DNA from: Maribacter vaceletii | GTDB taxonomy: Bacteria; Bacteroidota; Bacteroidia; Flavobacteriales; Flavobacteriaceae | Reading direction: 5' to 3' | Assembly (NCBI RefSeq): GCF_003634105.1 | Contig: NZ_RBIQ01000007.1 | Span: 496,001-560,000 of the forward strand | Length of the DNA stretch: 64,000 nucleotides | In this document: piece after piece, positions 54,301-63,959 of the stretch | How positions within the stretch are numbered: position 1 is the first letter of the stretch | Layout of the letters: the number at the start of each line of letters is the position of its first letter | The notes under the pieces: model-generated | The model's input: the letters and a program-made list of their open reading frames with translations, nothing else | Told to the model about the DNA's origin: nothing | The model's database searches: none | Translations under genes and position numbers: made by a program

Positions 54301-56832
54301 ATGACTAAAGTAGTTACACGAATTTTAACGGTAATATTAGTTACAGTAATAGTTGCTAGTTGCTCATCAAAAAAAGAAACAACATCTATTAGCTCTATTT
54401 CTGATTTTAATTTTAATTGGGAATTTAGTCTTACGGATTCTACTAAGAAAAATAAGGTCTGGCGAAAAGTAAATTTACCACACGACTGGAGTGTAGAACA
54501 TTCTTTTGACTCTATAAATGGTGAAGGAGCAACTGGTTATCTTCCCGGTGGAATTGGTTTCTACAGAAAAAAATTCTCTTTAAACATACAAGATAATGAG
54601 GTGGCTTATTTATTATTTGATGGTGTATATAATAATGCTGATGTAATATTAAATGGTAGTAAATTAGGCTTTCATCCTTACGGATATTCTCCTTTCTTCT
54701 ATGATATTACTTCTAATTTAAATAATGGCACTGAAAATATTATAGAAGTTAAGGTTGACAGAAGTAGATTCGTAGACAGCCGTTGGTATACAGGTTCTGG
54801 AATATACAGAAACGTAAAATTAATTACTAAAAATAAACTTCACATTCCGGTTTGGGGTACGTTTGTAACCACACCAAAAGTCTCTGAAAATGAAGCAAAA
54901 GTTAATTTAGAGATTAAGGTTAAAAATAATTATACAGAAGATAGTTCATTTAAATTAGTGACAGAATTGTATAATCATAATAACATAAAGGTTGGTGAGC
55001 AATCTGACGAATTATCAGTACAAAAGAATTCTCAAGATGTTTTTACACAAGAAATTGTTGTTACGTCTCCAAGTTTATGGGGAGTAGATAGTCCATCATT
55101 ATACAAAGCAATTACCACTGTATTAAAGGGCGATGAAGTTTTTGATGTAAACGAAACTACTTTCGGAATTAGAAGTATCGTTTTTGATGTAGATAAAGGA
55201 TTCTTTCTTAATGGTGAGAATATGAAAATCAAGGGTGTGTGCTTACACCATGATGGAGGATTAGTTGGTTCTGCGGTTCCAAAAGGAGTTTGGAGAAGAC
55301 GCTTTGAAAAACTAAGAGAAGGTGGCTGTAATGCTATTAGAGTATCTCATAACCCAGCATCTGAAGAGTTTTTAGAATTGTGTGACGAAATGGGATTCTT
55401 AGTGCAGGATGAATTTTTTGATGAGTGGGACAACCCAAAAGATAAAAGACTTAATAAATGGGAAACCAAGGTAGATTCCGTTACCCAAGGATATGGTCAA
55501 CATTTTCAAAAATGGGCAAAAAAAGATTTAACAAATACAATGTTAGCACACCGTAACCACCCTTCTATCATACAGTGGAGCATAGGAAATGAAATAGAGT
55601 GGACATACCCTAATAGTTCAAAAGCAACCGGTTTTTTTGGAAATATGGAATGGACTGGAAACTATTTTTGGGAAAAATCACCTTACACCATAGAACAAGT
55701 TAAAGAAAAGGTAAGGACGTTACCAAAAGGTAAATACGATATAGGTAAAACGGCTCAAAAATTAGCAAGATGGACCAAAGAATTAGATACTACCAGATAT
55801 GTAATTGCTAATTGTATATTACCAACAGCAAGTTACGAAACAGGTTATGCAGATGCTCTTGATATAATAGGCTTTAGCTACCGCAGAGTACTATATGATT
55901 ATGGCCATGAAAACTATCCTAATTTACCATTAATGGGCACGGAGAATCTAGGACAGTGGCATGAGTGGAAAGCTATAGAAGAGCGTCCGCATGTTTCTGG
56001 TACATTTTTATGGACAGGCATAGATTATATGGGGGAATCTAACGGACAATGGCCAAGAAAAACATTACCTTCTGGCTTGCTAAATCAAGCTGGTTTTGAA
56101 AAGCCATCGTTTCATATGTACAAAACTTTATGGTCTAAGGAGCCATCTGTTTATATAGCAACACAACAACTAGATAAGTCTATTAATAAAATAAATGAAA
56201 AAACTGGTGAAATAGTGGCTAAAAACTCAGAAGCATGGAAAACAGCAATGTGGATTTGGCATAATGTAAACAACCATTGGAACTACACTGAAGATGAGAT
56301 GGTATCCGTAGAAGTATATTCTAATTGCGAAGAAGTAGAGTTGTTTTTAAATGACACTAGTTTAGGTGTAAAAAAATTAGCTAATTTTGAGGACCACATA
56401 TATAAATGGGCAGTACCATTTAATGCCGGAAAATTAGAGGCAAAAGGAATAGCAAATGGTAAAACAGTAACAACTACTTTAACAACGGCTAAAAAGCCCA
56501 CGACAGTAAAACTAACGGTAGACAAAAAAGAGCTAAATGCAGATGGGTATGATGTTTCTCATGTTGTAGCCCAATTAGTGGATGAAAACGGAAACCTAGT
56601 AAAGAATGAGAATACTAAAATTACTTTTAGCTCTCAAGGAGATATAAAAATTCTAGGCGTAGATAACGGAGCCGCTACAAACGTACAAGATTTACAGTCA
56701 AATACGGTTAAAACAGACAAAGGCAGATGCTTATTAATTGTGCAATCCTTAAAGGACGCTCCTGGAAAAGTAACTATAACAGCAAATGCTACTAATTTAA
56801 AAAGTGAATCAATATCCATATCAATTAAATAA
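54301..56832 (+). CDS. GH2 family beta-galactosidase, lipoprotein
   Basis: An 843-residue lipoprotein (VIVASC, Cys21). GH2 domains in order: N-terminal sugar-binding sandwich ([41 protein letters not shown]), Ig-like domain (about 190-295), TIM barrel (about 300-640) with [40 protein letters not shown], acid/base Glu431 in SIGNEIEW and nucleophile Glu548 in MGTENLGQW, then C-terminal Ig-like domains (about 650-843). Together with the GH117 gene 10 bp downstream it mirrors the GH2/GH117 pairs of agar- and porphyran-degrading systems, where the two alternately remove D-galactose and 3,6-anhydro-L-galactose from the non-reducing end. The exact galactoside preference is inferred. Confidence 0.92.
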   Translation: MTKVVTRILTVILVTVIVASCSSKKETTSISSISDFNFNWEFSLTDSTKKNKVWRKVNLPHDWSVEHSFDSINGEGATGYLPGGIGFYRKKFSLNIQDNEVAYLLFDGVYNNADVILNGSKLGFHPYGYSPFFYDITSNLNNGTENIIEVKVDRSRFVDSRWYTGSGIYRNVKLITKNKLHIPVWGTFVTTPKVSENEAKVNLEIKVKNNYTEDSSFKLVTELYNHNNIKVGEQSDELSVQKNSQDVFTQEIVVTSPSLWGVDSPSLYKAITTVLKGDEVFDVNETTFGIRSIVFDVDKGFFLNGENMKIKGVCLHHDGGLVGSAVPKGVWRRRFEKLREGGCNAIRVSHNPASEEFLELCDEMGFLVQDEFFDEWDNPKDKRLNKWETKVDSVTQGYGQHFQKWAKKDLTNTMLAHRNHPSIIQWSIGNEIEWTYPNSSKATGFFGNMEWTGNYFWEKSPYTIEQVKEKVRTLPKGKYDIGKTAQKLARWTKELDTTRYVIANCILPTASYETGYADALDIIGFSYRRVLYDYGHENYPNLPLMGTENLGQWHEWKAIEERPHVSGTFLWTGIDYMGESNGQWPRKTLPSGLLNQAGFEKPSFHMYKTLWSKEPSVYIATQQLDKSINKINEKTGEIVAKNSEAWKTAMWIWHNVNNHWNYTEDEMVSVEVYSNCEEVELFLNDTSLGVKKLANFEDHIYKWAVPFNAGKLEAKGIANGKTVTTTLTTAKKPTTVKLTVDKKELNADGYDVSHVVAQLVDENGNLVKNENTKITFSSQGDIKILGVDNGAATNVQDLQSNTVKTDKGRCLLIVQSLKDAPGKVTITANATNLKSESISISIK

Positions 56833-56841
56833 CAAATAAAA

Positions 56842-58074
56842 ATGATTTTAAAAACCAAAATATTTATTTATCTATCTTCGATTGCATTATTAGCTTCATG
56901 TAATTCTAATACAAATATGAACACCAACGAGAAAAATCAAAAAGAAGAATCCGTAGAAATAACAGAAGCTCAAATAGACCATTTAGGAATTACAGATGTT
57001 AATCATCTTAGCGCAGCATCTAAAAGGGCTTTAAAATGGCCTATGGATTTAGGGAATGAATGGTTTATCCAATTTGGCCCCCTACAGCCTTTAAAAGGAG
57101 ATTTAGCATATGAGGAAGGTGTGGTACGTAGAGACCCTAGTGCCATGATTAAAGAAAATGGAAAATATTATGTATGGTATACAAAAAGCACTGGCCCTAC
57201 ACAAGGCTTTGGTGGCGATATAGAAAATGAAAAAGTTTTTCCATGGGATCGTTGCGACATTTGGTATGCAACTTCTGAAGACGGAGAAACTTGGAAAGAA
57301 GAAGGTTTAGCCGTAGCCAGAGGAAAAAAAGGAGAATATGATGACAGATCTGTATTTACAGTAGAAATCATGAAACATGAAAATAAATATTATCTGTGCT
57401 ACCAAACCGTAAAGTCTCCTTATAATGTAAGAGTAAAAAACCAAGTAGGTTTGGCTTGGTCAGATTCTCCAAACGGCCCTTGGACAAAAAGCAAAGAACC
57501 TATACTTAGTCCTGCAGATAATGGTATTTGGGAAGGAGAAACTCAAGATAGATCTTTAGTAAAAAAGAAAGGGGATTTTGATAGTCACAAAGTTCATGAC
57601 CCATGTATTATTCCTTACAAAGGTAAATTCTATTTATACTACAAAGGGGAACAAATGGGAGAACAAATTACTTTTGGCGGAAGACAAATTCGTCATGGAG
57701 TAGCAATAGCTGACAAACCAGAAGGACCTTATGTAAAATCTCCTTACAATCCCATAAGTAATAGTGGTCATGAAATTTGTGTTTGGCCATACAATGGTGG
57801 TATTGCAGCTCTTATAACAACAGATGGCCCAGAAAAAAATACTATACAATGGGCTAAAGATGGTATTAATTTTGAAATAATGTCCGTTATTCCTGGTGTT
57901 AATGCACATGCAATTGGACTTAATAGAGATGCAGATAACGAAAAGGAACCAACAGAAATTCTTCGTTGGGGCTTGTCACACATATACAACAATAGCGACT
58001 ACCAAAGCATTATGAGTTATACATCTGCAAGAAAAACAAAACACGTAGCCAAAGGAGCAAAAAAGAGCAAATAA
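56842..58074 (+). CDS. GH117 alpha-1,3-(3,6-anhydro)-L-galactosidase, AhgA type, lipoprotein
   Basis: A 410-residue lipoprotein (LLASC, Cys20). It carries the full set of AhgA-type GH117 marks: the N-terminal dimer-exchange region ending SAASKRALKWPMDLGNEWF, GVVRRDPSAM with Asp98 (base), FPWDRCDIWYATSEDGETW, HKVHDPCII with Asp253, and NSGHEICVW with His310 (the unusual acid) and Glu311. These enzymes release 3,6-anhydro-L-galactose from the non-reducing end of neoagaro-oligosaccharides. This is the best single clue to the substrate of the locus. It shares its transcript with the GH2 and ends at a strong terminator. A short basic tail (KTKHVAKGAKKSK) follows the propeller. Confidence 0.93.
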   Translation: MILKTKIFIYLSSIALLASCNSNTNMNTNEKNQKEESVEITEAQIDHLGITDVNHLSAASKRALKWPMDLGNEWFIQFGPLQPLKGDLAYEEGVVRRDPSAMIKENGKYYVWYTKSTGPTQGFGGDIENEKVFPWDRCDIWYATSEDGETWKEEGLAVARGKKGEYDDRSVFTVEIMKHENKYYLCYQTVKSPYNVRVKNQVGLAWSDSPNGPWTKSKEPILSPADNGIWEGETQDRSLVKKKGDFDSHKVHDPCIIPYKGKFYLYYKGEQMGEQITFGGRQIRHGVAIADKPEGPYVKSPYNPISNSGHEICVWPYNGGIAALITTDGPEKNTIQWAKDGINFEIMSVIPGVNAHAIGLNRDADNEKEPTEILRWGLSHIYNNSDYQSIMSYTSARKTKHVAKGAKKSK

Positions 58075-58097
58075 TATCAAAAAAAAGTATCTTAAAA

Positions 58098-58131
58098 AAG
58101 GCGACAATCTATAATTGTCGCCTTTTTTTAT
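58098..58131 (+). terminator. Intrinsic terminator after GH2-GH117
   Basis: AAGGCGACAAT (58098-58108) pairs with ATTGTCGCCTT (58114-58124) around a 5-nt loop, followed by a T run. It ends the GH2-GH117 operon 24 bp after the stop. Confidence 0.92.
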
Positions 58132-58167
58132 AAATTGCCAACTAAATTGAATATCACTTAACAAATC

Positions 58168-58962
58168 ATGAATAAGCCAAAAGCCGATTTAAAAACTGCG
58201 TATAATGTTCCAAATCTAGAAAGGGGCTTATTAGTAATAGAACTACTGGCTACAAAAAAAAGTGGGCTAACTCTATCGGAAATAACCGAAACACTGTCAT
58301 TAACAAAAACAACAGCGTTTAGAGTAATAAGCACTTTAATTTTTAAAAATTATTTGCAAAAAAACGAGACCACAAAAAAAATTACACTCTCTAGAAAAAT
58401 GCTAAGCCTTGGAATCTCTTCCATGAATGAGCAAAGCATTGTTGAAATGTCTATAGATGTAATGCGTGCATTAAGAGATGAATTAAAAGAATCGGTTATG
58501 CTAGGTGTTTTACTAGGCACTAAAGGCTCCATTCTAGAACAAGTTGCATCTTCCTACCCTGTAAAGCTTTTTGTAGAGCAAGGAACTCAATTTAGCATTC
58601 ATAGCTCTGTAGGCGGAAAAAGTATTTTGGCATTTTTACCAGATGAAGAAACAAATGAAATTTTAAAAAAAATTACACTAACAGAGTATACAAAAAACAC
58701 AATTACCTCTAAAAAAGAATTTAGAGAGCAACTTAAAGAAATTAAAAAACTAGGATATGCTATAGATAATGGAGAAGATATACGAGGAATTCACTGCGTA
58801 GGCGCCCCTATTTTTAATGAATACGGCCGTCCTGTAGCTGCCTTATGGATTACAGCACCACACGGTAGGCTTCCCCACGAACAATTTCATGAAAAAGGAG
58901 AAATTATAGCTAAATATGCTCTAGAAATTTCTGCGAAATTAGGCTTTCTACAACTGCAATAA
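58168..58962 (+). CDS. IclR-family transcription regulator
   Basis: A 264-residue regulator. The winged HTH (about 12-75) contains SGLTLSEITETLSLTKTTAF then RVISTL. The C-terminal effector domain (about 90-260) shows the family's SSVGGKSILAFLPDEE and GIHCVGAPIFNEYGRPVAALWI. IclR regulators related to KdgR control use of 2-keto-3-deoxy sugar acids, which are the intermediates expected for the genes that follow, so the effector may be such an acid. It precedes the catabolic genes by 157 bp, where a 34-bp palindrome lies. Confidence 0.92.
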   Translation: MNKPKADLKTAYNVPNLERGLLVIELLATKKSGLTLSEITETLSLTKTTAFRVISTLIFKNYLQKNETTKKITLSRKMLSLGISSMNEQSIVEMSIDVMRALRDELKESVMLGVLLGTKGSILEQVASSYPVKLFVEQGTQFSIHSSVGGKSILAFLPDEETNEILKKITLTEYTKNTITSKKEFREQLKEIKKLGYAIDNGEDIRGIHCVGAPIFNEYGRPVAALWITAPHGRLPHEQFHEKGEIIAKYALEISAKLGFLQLQ

Positions 58963-59070
58963 ACTTTACAGCAATAAAACATATACTAAGCTAACTACCT
59001 TTAAGTTACAACTACTACAACTTTAATTATCTACGCTAATTTTTTAACAAATAGTAAACAATAAATATTG

Positions 59071-59111
59071 TATATTTGTTTCAAATGAGAAACTAGTTTA
59101 TTATTTGAAAC
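59071..59111. promoter_or_regulatory. Promoter element and 34-bp operator palindrome of the catabolic operon
   Basis: TATATTTG (59071-59078) fits the Bacteroidota -7 element. Directly on it begins a 34-bp palindrome (59078-59111) centred on CTAG: arms GTTTCAAAT(G/A)A(G/T)AAACT with 15 of 17 pairs matching. It ends 8 bp before the dehydrogenase start. A protein bound here would block transcription, so a repressor is likely, most simply the IclR protein next door; its GAAAC-type half-sites resemble KdgR boxes. Confidence 0.7.
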
Positions 59112-59119
59112 TTAAATAA

Positions 59120-60136
59120 ATGAAAGCGACAAGATACGAAGGGAATAAAACCTTCAGTGTAATAGAAACAGAAATTGAAAACCCAAAAAAAGGCGAAGTA
59201 CGTATAAAAGTAGCTTATTCGGGTGTGTGTGGTACAGATGTACATATTTATCATGGAATGATGGATAAAAGAGTTGCAATGCCACAAACTATTGGACATG
59301 AAATGTCAGGAACAATAGACGCGGTTGGAGCAGGTGTTACAGGCTATGCCGTAGGAGACAAAGTAGTAGTTCGTCCACTAGATGACACTAAAGTAAAACC
59401 GTCTGACAAAGGATTTAATCATATCTGTGAAGAATTAAACTTTATAGGAATAGACAGTCCTGGGTCTATGCAACAATACTGGAATGTTCCAGCATTTACT
59501 CTGCACAAATTAAAAGAAAATACCGACTTAAAATTAGCTGCATTAATAGAGCCCTTATCAGTAGCAACACATGATGTTCGTTTAAGCGGTTTAGTTGCAG
59601 GTGAAACAGCTGTTGTTTTAGGTGGTGGACCAATTGGTTTATTAGTTGCTATGGTTGCTAAAGAAGTTGGCGCAAAAGTAATAATATCTGAAGTAAACCC
59701 AATACGTATTGCTAAAGCTAAAGAATTAGGATTTGATGCAGTTAGCCCTATAGATGTTGACTTGGTGGAGTATGTTCACGGAAAAACAGAAGGAAGAAAA
59801 GCAGATGTTGTTTTTGAAGTTGCGGGTGTACAACCAGCACTTGATGTAATGACAGAAGTTGCAGGTATAAGAGGTCGTATTTTAATGGTAGCTATTCACG
59901 GAGAAAAGAAACCAATTGATTTATTTAAATTCTTTTGGAAAGAATTAAAATTAATAGGTGCTCGTGTATATGAAAAAGAAGATTATGAAAAATCTATTGC
60001 TTTAATTACAGCAAATGAGTTGCCATTTGAAGATATGATTACAGATGTACAACCACTATCAAACATTCAACAAGTTTTTGAAAATATAGATAAAAACCCT
60101 GACGGATTAAAAGTCTTAATGGATTGTCAATTATAA
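59120..60136 (+). CDS. Zinc-type alcohol dehydrogenase, candidate 2-keto-3-deoxygalactonate 5-dehydrogenase
   Basis: A 338-residue medium-chain dehydrogenase. The catalytic zinc site is intact: GVCGTDVHIYHG (Cys37), GHEMSG (His60, Glu61). The Rossmann motif AVVLGGGPIGLLVA gives NAD(P) binding, and SEVNPIRIAKAKELG follows it. The structural-zinc loop is degenerate: the region RPLDDTKVKPSDKGFNHICE keeps only the last of the usual four Cys. Nearest relatives by pattern are sugar-alcohol/galactonate 5-dehydrogenases. With the KduD-like SDR 52 bp downstream it fits the two-step C5 epimerisation of 2-keto-3-deoxy-L-galactonate described for 3,6-anhydro-L-galactose catabolism; this assignment is by context. 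Confidence 0.85.
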   Translation: MKATRYEGNKTFSVIETEIENPKKGEVRIKVAYSGVCGTDVHIYHGMMDKRVAMPQTIGHEMSGTIDAVGAGVTGYAVGDKVVVRPLDDTKVKPSDKGFNHICEELNFIGIDSPGSMQQYWNVPAFTLHKLKENTDLKLAALIEPLSVATHDVRLSGLVAGETAVVLGGGPIGLLVAMVAKEVGAKVIISEVNPIRIAKAKELGFDAVSPIDVDLVEYVHGKTEGRKADVVFEVAGVQPALDVMTEVAGIRGRILMVAIHGEKKPIDLFKFFWKELKLIGARVYEKEDYEKSIALITANELPFEDMITDVQPLSNIQQVFENIDKNPDGLKVLMDCQL

Positions 60137-60188
60137 AATAACAAACAAGCCAATTGCCAAAAGCAAAAGGCTATTAGCATAAAAAGAA

Positions 60189-60959
60189 ATGAGTATTTTA
60201 AATAGTTTTAACCTAGAAGGTAAAGTAGCCATTGTAACTGGTTGCAAAAGAGGAATTGGAAAAGGAATGGCAATAGCTTTAGCAGAAGCTGGAGCAGATA
60301 TTATTGGTGTTTCCGCAACCTTAGAATTACAAGGGAGTTCTATAGAAAAAGAAGTTGTTGCTAGGGGTAAAAAATTCACAGCCTACCAGTGCGATTTTTC
60401 AGACAGAAAATCACTTTACGCTTTTATAAAAGAAGTAAAAGCAAATCATTCTCAAATAGACATTTTAATAAATAACGCGGGAACTATTCTTAGAACGCCA
60501 GCTGCAGAACACCCAGATGATATGTGGGACAAAGTTATTGAAGTAAACCAAAATGCACAATTTATTCTAACTAGAGAAATAGGAAAAGACATGATTGCTC
60601 GAGGTTCTGGAAAAATAGTGTTTACAGCGTCTCTACTAACTTATCAAGGCGGTATTACTGTTCCTGGTTACGCCGCTAGTAAAGGTGCCATAGGACAAAT
60701 GATTATGGCTTTTGCTAACGAATGGGCAGGTAAAGGGGTAAATGTAAATGGTATAGCTCCTGGTTACATTGCTACGGACAATACAGAGGCATTACGTAAC
60801 AACCCAGAAAGAGCAGATTCTATTTTAGCACGTATTCCTGCAGGTCGCTGGGGAGAACCAGCAGATTTTGCTGGCCCAGTTGTATTCCTAAGCTCCAAAG
60901 CTTCAGACTACATGCATGGTTCTATTACGCTAGTAGATGGCGGTTGGATGGGTAGATAA
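60189..60959 (+). CDS. kduD: KduD-like SDR (2-keto-3-deoxy sugar acid 5-dehydrogenase/reductase)
   Basis: A 256-residue short-chain dehydrogenase. Cofactor motif TGCKRGIG at residues 17-24, NNAG near 93, and the catalytic Tyr161 and Lys165 in GYAASKGA after the serine of FTASLLTYQGG. FTASLLTYQGGITVPGYAAS and the end SDYMHGSITLVDGGWMGR are highly typical of KduD, which interconverts 2-keto-3-deoxygluconate and the 2,5-diketo acid. In a 3,6-anhydrogalactose pathway such an enzyme acts as the reductase making 2-keto-3-deoxygluconate. Cytoplasmic; second gene of the catabolic unit. Confidence 0.9.
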   Translation: MSILNSFNLEGKVAIVTGCKRGIGKGMAIALAEAGADIIGVSATLELQGSSIEKEVVARGKKFTAYQCDFSDRKSLYAFIKEVKANHSQIDILINNAGTILRTPAAEHPDDMWDKVIEVNQNAQFILTREIGKDMIARGSGKIVFTASLLTYQGGITVPGYAASKGAIGQMIMAFANEWAGKGVNVNGIAPGYIATDNTEALRNNPERADSILARIPAGRWGEPADFAGPVVFLSSKASDYMHGSITLVDGGWMGR

Positions 60960-60996
60960 TTAAACTCTCAACTATTATTCACATTGTCAAACTAAG

Positions 60997-62427
60997 ATGA
61001 AAACAAAAAAACCAAAAATAAAGTCCATTTTTAAACAAAAAATTGTTTGTATAGGCTTGCTTTTAATTAGCTTTTCTACCTCTATTTATGGTCAAGAACA
61101 GCCTAATATTGTTTTCATCTTGTCTGATGATGCTGGTTATGCAGATTTTGGGTTCCAAGGAAGTAAAGATTTTAAAACACCTAATTTAGACACCTTAGCA
61201 AAAAGTGGTGTAAAATTTACACAAGCCTATGTTTCTGCTGCAGTATGCGGACCATCAAGAGCTGGACTTTTAACTGGAAAGTACCAACAAAAATTTGGTT
61301 ACGAAGAAAATAACGTACCAGGTATAATGAGTGCTTCAGGTCTACAAGGTGATGAAATGGGGTTACCATTACATCAAAAAACAGTCGCAGATTATCTTAA
61401 AAAATTAGGATACAAAACAGCTGTTTTTGGGAAATGGCACATGGGTAATGCAGACCGTTTTCACCCAACAAAAAGAGGTTTTGATGAGTTTTATGGCTTT
61501 AGAGGTGGCGCACGTAGTTATTACGAAATTACAAAACATAGCAAAAAACAAAGAAAAGAAGACCGTTTAGAAAGAGGGTTTGAAGAGTTCAAAGAAAGTG
61601 AATTGTATTTAACTGATGCATTAGCAAAAGAAACAATGAGCTTCATGGAACGTAATAAAGACAATCCGTTTTTTGTGTATTTATCTTTTAATGCTGTACA
61701 CACTCCTATGGAGGCCAGAGAAGACGACTTAAAAAAGATACCTTCTCATTTAAAAGGAAAACGAAGAACATTGGCTGCAATGACAATAGGATTAGATAGA
61801 GCCTGCGGACAAGTGCTTCAAAAAATAAAAGATTTAGGCATAGAAAAAAACACATTAATTGTTTTTGCAAATGATAATGGAGGCCCATCAGATTCAAATG
61901 AATCTAATAATCATCCATTAAGTGGAACAAAAGCTAACCATTTGGAAGGCGGAATAAGAATTCCTTTTTTAATGTCTTGGAAAGGAAAACTAAAAAAAGG
62001 AACAACCTATAATAACCCAATCTCAACTTTAGATTTATTACCAACTTTTGTTTCTGCAGCAAGCGGAGATGTTAGTACTATTAAAGACATAGATGGTGTT
62101 AATATATTACCGTATTTAGAGAAAGGTAATGAAGAAAAACCACATGAAACTTTATACTGGAAAAAAGAAAATAGAGGAGCTATACGTCATGGAGATTATA
62201 AGTTAATTAGATTTCCTGACAGACCTGCTGAATTATACAATATTGAGAAAGATATATCAGAAATAAACGATTTAGCTTCCAAAAATCCTGAAAAAGTAAA
62301 AGAAATGTATAAGATGTTATTTCAATGGGAACTAACATTAGAAAGACCTCTTTGGCAACTCGAAAGAAAATTTGAAGGTAAGGCCGCTACGAGAATGGAT
62401 AACTTCAGAAAAGAAAAAATAAAATAA
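60997..62427 (+). CDS. S1-family sulfatase, exported
   Basis: A 476-residue sulfatase with a signal peptide (about 1-32, ending IYGQ). The formylglycine motif is [13 protein letters not shown] with Cys84; [10 protein letters not shown] is the first metal site, GKWHMG the Lys-His site and [14 protein letters not shown] the second metal site, followed by [13 protein letters not shown]. The pattern is that of N-acetylgalactosamine-6-sulfatase-like enzymes. It lies inside an otherwise cytoplasmic catabolic operon, 37 bp after the SDR and 11 bp before the aldehyde dehydrogenase, which links removal of one particular sulfate to use of the released sugar. Confidence 0.92.
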   Translation: MKTKKPKIKSIFKQKIVCIGLLLISFSTSIYGQEQPNIVFILSDDAGYADFGFQGSKDFKTPNLDTLAKSGVKFTQAYVSAAVCGPSRAGLLTGKYQQKFGYEENNVPGIMSASGLQGDEMGLPLHQKTVADYLKKLGYKTAVFGKWHMGNADRFHPTKRGFDEFYGFRGGARSYYEITKHSKKQRKEDRLERGFEEFKESELYLTDALAKETMSFMERNKDNPFFVYLSFNAVHTPMEAREDDLKKIPSHLKGKRRTLAAMTIGLDRACGQVLQKIKDLGIEKNTLIVFANDNGGPSDSNESNNHPLSGTKANHLEGGIRIPFLMSWKGKLKKGTTYNNPISTLDLLPTFVSAASGDVSTIKDIDGVNILPYLEKGNEEKPHETLYWKKENRGAIRHGDYKLIRFPDRPAELYNIEKDISEINDLASKNPEKVKEMYKMLFQWELTLERPLWQLERKFEGKAATRMDNFRKEKIK

Positions 62428-62438
62428 AAACTATCAAC

Positions 62439-63893
62439 ATGTCACAAATTAAAGAGTACAAATTATTCATCAATGGAGAGTGGGTAAAATCTACCTCTGG
62501 AGAAACTATTGATATTATTAGCCCATCTACAGAAGAAGTAGTGGCGAGAGTACAAAATGGTACAGCAGAAGAAGCAATACAAACTTTAGAAGCGGCCGAT
62601 AAAGCTCAAAAAGAATGGAAAAAATTACCTGCAAGAACTCGTGCAGATTTATTGTACAAACTAGCAGACGAAATAGATGCTAACAATGAGGAATTAGCGC
62701 AATTATTAGTAAAGGAGCAAGGAAAGCTTTTAAAAGTAGCTCGTTTTGAGGTAGCTGTAGGAGCATCTTTCATAAGATATGCTTGTGAAGGAGCAAGAAG
62801 AATCGAGGGAGATATTATTCCTTCAGATAATCCTAATGAACAAATTTGGATACAAAAAGTACCAAGAGGAGTTGTTGTTGCAATTACAGCATGGAACTTC
62901 CCTTTTGCATTGGCCGGTCGTAAATTAGGTCCCGCTTTGGTTGCTGGTAACTCTATTGTAATTAAACCTACATCTGAAACACCTTTAGCAACTCTAGAGT
63001 TAGGAAACTTGGCTAACAAAGTTGGAATACCAGCAGGAGTTATTAATATCTTAACAGGCCCTGGTAGAGCTATGGGTAATGCATTAGTAGAAAGCCCAAT
63101 TTGTAAAATGGTAACAATGACAGGTTCTACTCCTGTAGGGCAACAAATTGCTCGCAATGCTGCTCAAAATTTAACACACGTACAATTAGAATTAGGAGGT
63201 AAAGCTCCTTTTATTGTTTTTGAAGATGCAGATATTGATGCTGCTGTAGATGCAGCTTTACATTCTCGTTTTGATAACTGTGGACAAGTTTGTACTTGTA
63301 ACGAACGTATGTACATTCACGAAGGTATTTATGATACTTTCATGAAAAAATTTCTTGCTAAAGTAGCCGAAATAAAAGTTGGAGATCCAATGTTAGAAGA
63401 AACTGATATGGGACCTAAAGTAAACGGTTCGGAGTTAAAACATATGGAACATTTAGTAGAAGTTTCTGTAAAAGAAGGAGCTACAGTTGCTGCAGGTGGT
63501 AAACGCCCAGAAGGAGCTGGATTTGAAAAAGGTTTCTGGTTTGAACCTACTGTTCTAACGAATGTTACACAAGACATGACTATAGTTCATGAAGAATCTT
63601 TTGGTCCTATATTACCTGTTCTAAAATTCAAAACATTTGAAGAAGTAATTGGTTTCGCTAATGATTGTGAATATGGTTTGGCTGCAATGGTATTTACAAA
63701 TGATATGAATACCATCATGAAATGTAATGACGAATTAGAGTACGGAGAAATATATGTAAACCGTGGACATGGAGAGCAACACCAAGGTTTCCATAATGGT
63801 TATAAACTTTCTGGTTCTGGCGGAGAAGATGGTAAATATGGTTTTGAACAATATATGGAAAAGAAGACTTTCTACGTAAGACATAAAGCATAA
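62439..63893 (+). CDS. AldA-like NAD(P)-dependent aldehyde dehydrogenase, candidate 3,6-anhydrogalactose dehydrogenase
   Basis: A 484-residue cytoplasmic ALDH. The cofactor segment TAWNFPFALAGRKLGPALVA, then GNSIVIKPTSETPL, the catalytic Glu251 in QLELGGKAP and Cys285 in NCGQVCTCNERMY are all present; EESFGPILPV is also conserved. The Cys-x-Cys after the nucleophile is shared with AldA (lactaldehyde/glycolaldehyde dehydrogenase). In this context (GH117, KduD-like SDR, possible cycloisomerase next) oxidation of 3,6-anhydrogalactose to 3,6-anhydrogalactonate is the most sensible role; lactaldehyde oxidation is the main alternative. Confidence 0.88.
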   Translation: MSQIKEYKLFINGEWVKSTSGETIDIISPSTEEVVARVQNGTAEEAIQTLEAADKAQKEWKKLPARTRADLLYKLADEIDANNEELAQLLVKEQGKLLKVARFEVAVGASFIRYACEGARRIEGDIIPSDNPNEQIWIQKVPRGVVVAITAWNFPFALAGRKLGPALVAGNSIVIKPTSETPLATLELGNLANKVGIPAGVINILTGPGRAMGNALVESPICKMVTMTGSTPVGQQIARNAAQNLTHVQLELGGKAPFIVFEDADIDAAVDAALHSRFDNCGQVCTCNERMYIHEGIYDTFMKKFLAKVAEIKVGDPMLEETDMGPKVNGSELKHMEHLVEVSVKEGATVAAGGKRPEGAGFEKGFWFEPTVLTNVTQDMTIVHEESFGPILPVLKFKTFEEVIGFANDCEYGLAAMVFTNDMNTIMKCNDELEYGEIYVNRGHGEQHQGFHNGYKLSGSGGEDGKYGFEQYMEKKTFYVRHKA

Positions 63894-63902
63894 TACAATG
63901 CA

Positions 63903-63939
63903 AAAGCAGCTTATAAATAATACCATAAGCTGCTTTTTT
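63903..63939 (+). terminator. Intrinsic terminator after the aldehyde dehydrogenase
   Basis: AAAGCAGCTTAT (63903-63914) pairs perfectly with ATAAGCTGCTTT (63925-63936), 10-nt loop, followed by T. It would reduce read-through into the next gene, which begins 21 bp later. Confidence 0.85.
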
Positions 63940-63959
63940 ACATTTTATAACTAAAGAAG

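Noticed and set aside
62606-63157. 183-codon open frame on the minus strand
   Set aside because: It lies entirely antisense to the aldehyde dehydrogenase, whose motifs are all intact, and has no leader or family resemblance.
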